From Clostridiaceae bacterium (lineage in GTDB: Bacteria; Bacillota; Clostridia; Oscillospirales; Acutalibacteraceae): a stretch of 27,840 bases of DNA. How positions within the stretch are numbered: position 1 is the stretch's first letter; each line of letters begins with the position of its first letter. Shown piece by piece: positions 22,706-27,840 of this stretch. A program made the translations under genes and the position numbers. The stretch is taken from contig JAEDFL010000027.1 in NCBI GenBank assembly GCA_016292785.1, positions 1-27,840 on the forward strand, written 5' to 3'. The notes below the pieces were generated by a model. It was not told the DNA's origin and ran no database searches. It saw only the letters and a list, made by a program, of their open reading frames with translations.

Positions 22706-22817
22706 TATATTAATTATAAAATCCGCAAATCTGTTCTGTGGATGATGTTGAAATAATTTAGGCAGGTATGTCAAGTTGTCTAAATTTTGTCGTATTTTTA
22801 TGCAGGAGGAGATAATA

Positions 22818-25800
22818 ATGTTGAAAAAAATCGGCAAAAAACTGATCAGCGTATTACTGGCTGTTACGCTGATTGCAACAACCTTTTTGGTTTTTGATCC
22901 AAGCATATTGGTTCAGAAGTCAAAAGCGGCTGTTGATGTCAAAAAGCTGGTCAACACCGTTGAACCGGCTATCAACTTCTATGTTCCGGAAACTATTTAC
23001 CTCAATCCGGTCATCGGAAGCGGTTCACGGCCTTACAGCTTCCAGTATTTTGTTGACTGTGATGAAAACGGAACGCTTCACAGAAGCGCAACTCAGACCA
23101 CGGGTACTGTTTATTTCTCGTGTTCAGTAGCTTGCGACTCCGTTTCCATCGTCTGGGAGAATGCAACGGTCAATACCTCGACCGTCAAGAAGACCTCACA
23201 GATAGTCAAGCAGACAATTAACAGCGGTTCAACCTCTGTGCGAAACGGCAGAGTCAAGGTTACCTGCACATATGTTGTCGGCGGCGTTACCTATCACGCA
23301 TATGCCTATACATATATGTATTATCCCGAGCTTGATCTTCTTACCGGTGTTGCGGCATCGTATGTTTACAAGACAAGTATCGGTGACGAGCCTAAGCTTG
23401 CCGCATTTGCGTTCGTTACCGGTGTTCACTATGTCGGTAACAACACAAGCCTCAGCGGAGACGAGCGTGCTGTCAGCAACTACTATGACCAGTACACCAC
23501 CTCTTCCTCAAAGGGTGCTTACGGTCTTTCACCGCTTATCCCGAACTGGTCTTCGTTAGCGTCGTTCGTTGTCGGTGATGACGGCGCAAACATTCCCAAT
23601 TCGGAAATTTACTACGGCGAAACAACACCTTCAACAAGCTTCGTCAAAAGCTTCATCGAGAGCGGTAACGGCGGCGTTTATTTTCACAACAGAACCAGGG
23701 CAGGCGACACCGACAGAACATGGGGCAGCGCAAGCAATGCCTGGGGTACTCTCTATGTCGATACAAGCCGTATCACAAACTACAATCAGATTCCGAACCT
23801 TCGAGGCGGCTTTATCTGCCACTGCTACTTCAACTGCGGTGACGCCGGTAAGCTCGACACCTTCGGAACAACGGACGGAGCGATCAGCGTAACCTCAAAC
23901 ATCGACTTCAGAAACGGCGACGGTAAGGGCTACGGTATGACATCATCGGAGTCGCTCTCCGGTGCGGTTACTTCCTCGAACACCGACTACACAATGCAGG
24001 CTAACTTCTATTTCAAGCGTGGTAGCTCAAGCGGTGTTCACAGTAGATATAATTTCGGTTTCAGAGTAAGACCTGTTAACAAGGGCTCGCTCAGAAGCGC
24101 ATACAGAGACGTTATTGAAAGCGGTATTCAGGCAGAAACAGCCTCAAGAAGCGGCTGGTCGGATTCATCTCAGAGCCAGTGGACAACCTATTACAACGCC
24201 CTGGCTTCTGCCCTCGACACAGCAGGAACGATTCTCGGAAAGCCGTACGCAACGGCAAGCGAGGTCAACACCGCTCTTTCGGCTCTTAATTCGGCAAAAG
24301 CAAACTGTGACAACATTATAAACGCAAACTTCAGCGCAGGTGAGGACAACGATATTTTACCTCAAGTTTATTTCTATGTTCCCGAAACAATTTACCTCAA
24401 GCCCTCGGACAATCAGACCTTCCAGTATTTTTATGGAGTTGAAACAAACGGCGTACCTAAAAAGAATATCAGTCTTTCAACAGCTCAAAACGGAGCGGGA
24501 ATTTATTTCGCAGGTAAGAATTGTTCTCCGTCAAGCGTTACAATAACTGTTGAAGCCTCTTCAACCGGTGCAAGTTCATGGACGGATACAAGTACGAAAA
24601 ATCTCTCATCAATAACCTACGGCGGTCAAAACTTTACAGGCTCAACGGCAAGCAGTACGGGTGTAACCTATTCTTCTTTCCCTGTCAACATTCAATGCAC
24701 GGCAGGTAAGATGAATTCCGCAGTCACAGCGGCAGGATACCGCTTCCTTAAATGGACAGCTCAGTATGTTGTTGACGGTATAACATATTATACCTATGCT
24801 TATACGGTTTGCTACGCCCCTTATGACCAGGCTGTAACCGCTTCAACAAGAGCGTATAACGACAGAGGTGTTGAATCCGATTTACAGTCTATTGCATGGA
24901 TAGTCGGAGTTACCGGAAGCAACACGGACGGAAACAGGGGAATAAATCAAAGCTCCTTTAATCCTATCAAGGACGTTATTCCCGTTCCGACAAATACTAA
25001 TAATTCGGGCGGTATAAGTCAGGACGGAACAACCTATACAACGGGATCGTCGGGTACAAGCCGATTTGAAAACAGATCGGGCGGTACAGGTGATTCGGAT
25101 CAAGGCGCTCAGGCTGTTGCACCGACAGGAAAACTGACTCTTGACTCAACCCGTTTCAGCAATCTGCAATATGTTCCGAACTTTAAAATAGGTTTTATAA
25201 TATCTTATGTTAATGAGGGCAGTGCATCCGTAAACAGAAGACGCTTCGGTTATTATTTTTCGGATATAAGCTCAATTAGCTTTGATTCTCCGTCAGGCTA
25301 CGGCTCAACGGATTGGAATCTTTATAACCGTGACGGCGTTGCAAACCGTGGTACATACATTATTTCCGACACTTCACAGGAAGCTACGAACGGTACGGTT
25401 ACGAGAGAATACTGCCGCCCCCGTCTTGTATATAATTCAACGTGGAACAAGGAGGTCACCTCATCAACAACGGTCAGAATTATCGGTGCGGGACGTTTCG
25501 GAGTAAGAAAGAAATCAAATGACAGAACTTCAAACTCGAACAATGCGAATATTGTTCCCGTAGCTGTTACAGTTGTCAACAAATCCTCGCTCAGATCGGC
25601 TGTTCAGAATGCGGTTTCTGCCGCAAAACAGCAGAGCTGGTATGATAGCGACGGATATAATGTTTATCAAAACTCTATCCTTTCAATGGCAATAAATCTC
25701 GGAGAGCCTTCAAGAACCGCCACCTCAGGATCAGTTAATGACGGATCGCTTGTTCGTAAACCCGGTCAAATGACCGCAGTTTATCTTCGTGATAAAAATG

Positions 25801-27840
25801 CAGGTCCGGACTATAACGGAAACACGGGCGCAGCGATTATCGGTACTGAAACAGAATCAAAAACTTACTCATTTGGCGATAGAGGTTATGGATACTACAA
25901 TAATATCCCCGGCTTCACCGCAAAGAGCTACTCCGTAACCTGCGGCTCAACGACCACAAGCAGTCTTCCGCAGGACAGCAATCACAACAATTTCTATTAT
26001 ATTAGAAATATAGACACTTCAAACGTAGACTGGAAATTCGTTTACACGCCGAACACCTACACGGTCACCTATGATACCAACGAGGGTGAATACAACGGAA
26101 CAACGGCTGCAAGCTACTCCTCCGCAACATTCCAGTCAAAGTTCACCGTCGCTCAGATCGGCGGCACGATCCCTGCAAATCCGACCCGTATCGGTTGTAC
26201 GTTCATAGGCTGGAAGTGCAGTGCAGACGGACTTACCTATCAGCCCGGCGATGTTATCAACTGGGATTTCGCTGAAAATGTTACATTTACGGCTCAGTGG
26301 AACTTCCTTGATTATGTAACGTTCTTCAACGAGAATTATGACGGTAAATCTGCTAACCTTCTCAATCCCGGAATTGAGAAAGAAGAAACCATTGCAACTT
26401 CACCCGCCGAAGATCACCATTATACACTTACAATTGATAAACAAGGCGCAGGTGCAATAAAACTTAACGGTGATGTCGCAGGAAGCGTTACAATAGCTGT
26501 TATGCCTTACACCTTCAGCGCAGGAACATACACTCTCAGCATTGAAAAGCTCTCAGGTATTATTGCCGGCGGCGGAGTTGTAATCGACCTTATCACAGAC
26601 GACTCGGGAACAACCTTCAACCCGAGAAAGTATGTTTATTCAGGCAATAATCAAAACCAAAGCACAACGATCACCCTTTCTCAGGAGGAGGCGTCACAGG
26701 TCTGGGGTTACAAGCTCTGGCTGTGGCACGACGCATCGGTACACTACGCATCTTACCATAACGCTGTTGTAACTCCGAGAATTGAGGAAGGCAGTACCTC
26801 TAAGGGAAGCAGCGCTTTCGCCCACTCCTACAAGTACAACTTCCCGTACGAAAATCTTCCGGTTCCGGAGCGTGAGGGTTACACCTTCACAGGCTGGTAC
26901 ACAGCGGCTGACGGCGGCGAGCTGATTACAAACGAATCAATCGCTCCGTACTATGACAGAACGCTCTATGCACACTGGACGATCAATTCCTACACAGTCA
27001 CCTACGACTACTCCACGAACGGCGGTCAGTCTGCTACAAAGAACTCAGACAGTTTTGTATATCACACCGCAGTTGACTTCTCCCCGAAAGCCACAAAGGA
27101 CGGCTGGAGCTTCGTCGGTTGGAACACAGACGAGAACGCAACAACAGGCATCACAAGCATGATAATGCCTGCAAAGGATGTTACGCTCTATGCTATTTAC
27201 AACAAGACGGTAACAGCTAACTTCTATTCGGGAATCAACAAGGCAACAAGCGAGAGCAAATCGGTAACGATCTGGAACAAGGCGACAAGCGGTACAGTCA
27301 CAACCCCGACCTCATACACCTCAGTTTGGGACTTCCAGGGCTGGACAAACGATGATAAAACCGCCGCATCCACAACCGCAAAGGTTGACGCAGGAGCAGA
27401 AATTGCAATTCCTGCGGCTAAGGGAACGGTTAACTACTACGCCCTTTACAAACAGCTTCATACATTGAATTATGACGCTAACACAGGTTCGGGCGCTCCC
27501 TCGGCAACAACAAGCTTCGGCTACTACAACTCCTGCGGAATACAGAACAACGGTACTCATACAGTTTCAACGGTTGTTCCCGTCAAGGAAGGCTACACCT
27601 TCGCAGGCTGGTACACCAACAGCGACGGCACGGGTACAAAGTATGAGGCAGGCTCAACCTATACGAGCAACGCTGTATCCGATACCCTTTACGCACATTG
27701 GACAATCAACTCGTATAAGGTAACCTACAACTTCGCAGAAAACGGCGGTCAGTCTGCTACAAAGACTGAGGATATGGTCAATTATCATGCGGAAATCGAC
27801 CTTACTCCCACAGCAACAAAGGACGGCTGGGTATTCGTCG
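22818..27840 (+). CDS. Giant secreted surface protein with duplicated modules and InlB-type repeats (partial, runs off right edge)
   Basis: An uninterrupted frame of 1674 codons from ATG 22818 to the window end. A signal peptide (GKKLISVLLAVTLIATTFLV) leads into two related modules of about 465 residues, each opening with FYVPETIYL (near residues 54 and 519). Each module contains a matching strand pair (LYVDTSRITNYNQIPNLRGG versus LTLDSTRFSNLQYVPNFKIG) and closes with a helical FIVAR-like segment opening NKGSLRSA or NKSSLRSA. From about residue 1079 come InlB B-type (Listeria-Bacteroides) repeats, such as REGYTFTGWYTAADGG and KDGWSFVGWNTDENAT, with a beta-rich insert at about 1165-1330 that looks like a jelly roll. 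Such proteins usually act as adhesins. It is divergent from the pilus operon. Its C-terminal anchor, if any, lies outside the window. Confidence 0.93.
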   Translation, partial: MLKKIGKKLISVLLAVTLIATTFLVFDPSILVQKSKAAVDVKKLVNTVEPAINFYVPETIYLNPVIGSGSRPYSFQYFVDCDENGTLHRSATQTTGTVYFSCSVACDSVSIVWENATVNTSTVKKTSQIVKQTINSGSTSVRNGRVKVTCTYVVGGVTYHAYAYTYMYYPELDLLTGVAASYVYKTSIGDEPKLAAFAFVTGVHYVGNNTSLSGDERAVSNYYDQYTTSSSKGAYGLSPLIPNWSSLASFVVGDDGANIPNSEIYYGETTPSTSFVKSFIESGNGGVYFHNRTRAGDTDRTWGSASNAWGTLYVDTSRITNYNQIPNLRGGFICHCYFNCGDAGKLDTFGTTDGAISVTSNIDFRNGDGKGYGMTSSESLSGAVTSSNTDYTMQANFYFKRGSSSGVHSRYNFGFRVRPVNKGSLRSAYRDVIESGIQAETASRSGWSDSSQSQWTTYYNALASALDTAGTILGKPYATASEVNTALSALNSAKANCDNIINANFSAGEDNDILPQVYFYVPETIYLKPSDNQTFQYFYGVETNGVPKKNISLSTAQNGAGIYFAGKNCSPSSVTITVEASSTGASSWTDTSTKNLSSITYGGQNFTGSTASSTGVTYSSFPVNIQCTAGKMNSAVTAAGYRFLKWTAQYVVDGITYYTYAYTVCYAPYDQAVTASTRAYNDRGVESDLQSIAWIVGVTGSNTDGNRGINQSSFNPIKDVIPVPTNTNNSGGISQDGTTYTTGSSGTSRFENRSGGTGDSDQGAQAVAPTGKLTLDSTRFSNLQYVPNFKIGFIISYVNEGSASVNRRRFGYYFSDISSISFDSPSGYGSTDWNLYNRDGVANRGTYIISDTSQEATNGTVTREYCRPRLVYNSTWNKEVTSSTTVRIIGAGRFGVRKKSNDRTSNSNNANIVPVAVTVVNKSSLRSAVQNAVSAAKQQSWYDSDGYNVYQNSILSMAINLGEPSRTATSGSVNDGSLVRKPGQMTAVYLRDKNAGPDYNGNTGAAIIGTETESKTYSFGDRGYGYYNNIPGFTAKSYSVTCGSTTTSSLPQDSNHNNFYYIRNIDTSNVDWKFVYTPNTYTVTYDTNEGEYNGTTAASYSSATFQSKFTVAQIGGTIPANPTRIGCTFIGWKCSADGLTYQPGDVINWDFAENVTFTAQWNFLDYVTFFNENYDGKSANLLNPGIEKEETIATSPAEDHHYTLTIDKQGAGAIKLNGDVAGSVTIAVMPYTFSAGTYTLSIEKLSGIIAGGGVVIDLITDDSGTTFNPRKYVYSGNNQNQSTTITLSQEEASQVWGYKLWLWHDASVHYASYHNAVVTPRIEEGSTSKGSSAFAHSYKYNFPYENLPVPEREGYTFTGWYTAADGGELITNESIAPYYDRTLYAHWTINSYTVTYDYSTNGGQSATKNSDSFVYHTAVDFSPKATKDGWSFVGWNTDENATTGITSMIMPAKDVTLYAIYNKTVTANFYSGINKATSESKSVTIWNKATSGTVTTPTSYTSVWDFQGWTNDDKTAASTTAKVDAGAEIAIPAAKGTVNYYALYKQLHTLNYDANTGSGAPSATTSFGYYNSCGIQNNGTHTVSTVVPVKEGYTFAGWYTNSDGTGTKYEAGSTYTSNAVSDTLYAHWTINSYKVTYNFAENGGQSATKTEDMVNYHAEIDLTPTATKDGWVFV
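26971..27840 (+). repeat. 723-bp direct repeat of InlB-type modules
   Basis: Two markers recur at exactly 723 bp: CACACTGGAC (26971) with CACATTGGAC (27694), and GGCGGTCAGTCTGCTACAAA (27021) with the same bases at 27744. The unit is 241 residues. The second copy is cut by the window edge. Confidence 0.85.

Larger units (their letters stand above)
22223..22817. other. Divergent intergenic region between pilin and giant surface protein
   Basis: 595 AT-rich bases without a credible gene. It holds the pilin promoter on the minus strand, a plus-strand hairpin at 22470-22500 (GCAAAA/TTTTGC with an inner AAGC/GCTT) followed by TTTTT, a hairpin at 22513-22543 (CATAAAAGCT with AGCTTTTATG), and the promoter of the large gene. 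The long minus-strand open frame across it has no supporting signals. Confidence 0.7.

Noticed and set aside
22442..22906. 154-residue minus-strand open frame in the pilin-adhesin gap
   Set aside because: It overlaps the start of the large gene antisense, spans its promoter and has the composition of translated AT-rich spacer.

Overview
The window looks like a chromosomal segment of a Gram-positive anaerobe of the class Clostridia, most likely a Ruminococcus-like member of the Oscillospiraceae. The reasons are dockerin and cohesin-like proteins, TEAP-type linkers, AGGAGG ribosome binding sites, an LPXTG pilin with dedicated sortases, BspA-type leucine-rich repeats and pyruvate phosphate dikinase. 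No rRNA, tRNA, CRISPR array or intact transposase was seen.

Layout. 1-3802: four secreted proteins. One is cohesin-like with a threonine/glutamate/proline linker and is cut by the left edge. Three carry type I dockerins; two of these are fired by a pair of divergent, perfect-consensus promoters. 3831-4950: terminator, then azlC-azlD, a branched-chain amino acid exporter pair. 5015-8941: a ferrous iron uptake operon on the minus strand (two feoA genes, feoB, and a small Cys-rich FeoB-associated protein). A divergent DtxR-type regulator lies beside it, and four copies of the palindrome GTTAGC-N4-GCTAAC lie around the promoters. 8942-9128: a short coding remnant. 9180-11098: an AT-rich three-gene operon of unknown function with its own promoter and terminator. 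11170-11310: a broken small gene. 11449-14073: ppdK. 14328-16476: glmU and an unknown lipoprotein. 16592-17194: pth. 17230-18942: a secreted leucine-rich-repeat protein. 19095-22222: a pilus operon (LPQTG pilin, class C sortase, second sortase). 22818-27840: a very large secreted protein with duplicated N-terminal modules and InlB-type repeats, cut by the right edge.

How the parts fit. The left and right ends both hold extracellular machinery: dockerin/cohesin assembly on the left, sortase-assembled pilus and giant adhesin-like protein on the right. The middle is housekeeping: iron import under metal-dependent repression, pyruvate/PEP interconversion, UDP-GlcNAc synthesis and peptidyl-tRNA recycling. 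The three-gene block at 9.2-11.1 kb stands apart by base composition and lack of recognisable families, and is the best candidate for an undescribed system. Two genes run off the window edges (1-657 minus and 22818-27840 plus). Domain names are from pattern recognition by eye and were not checked against databases.
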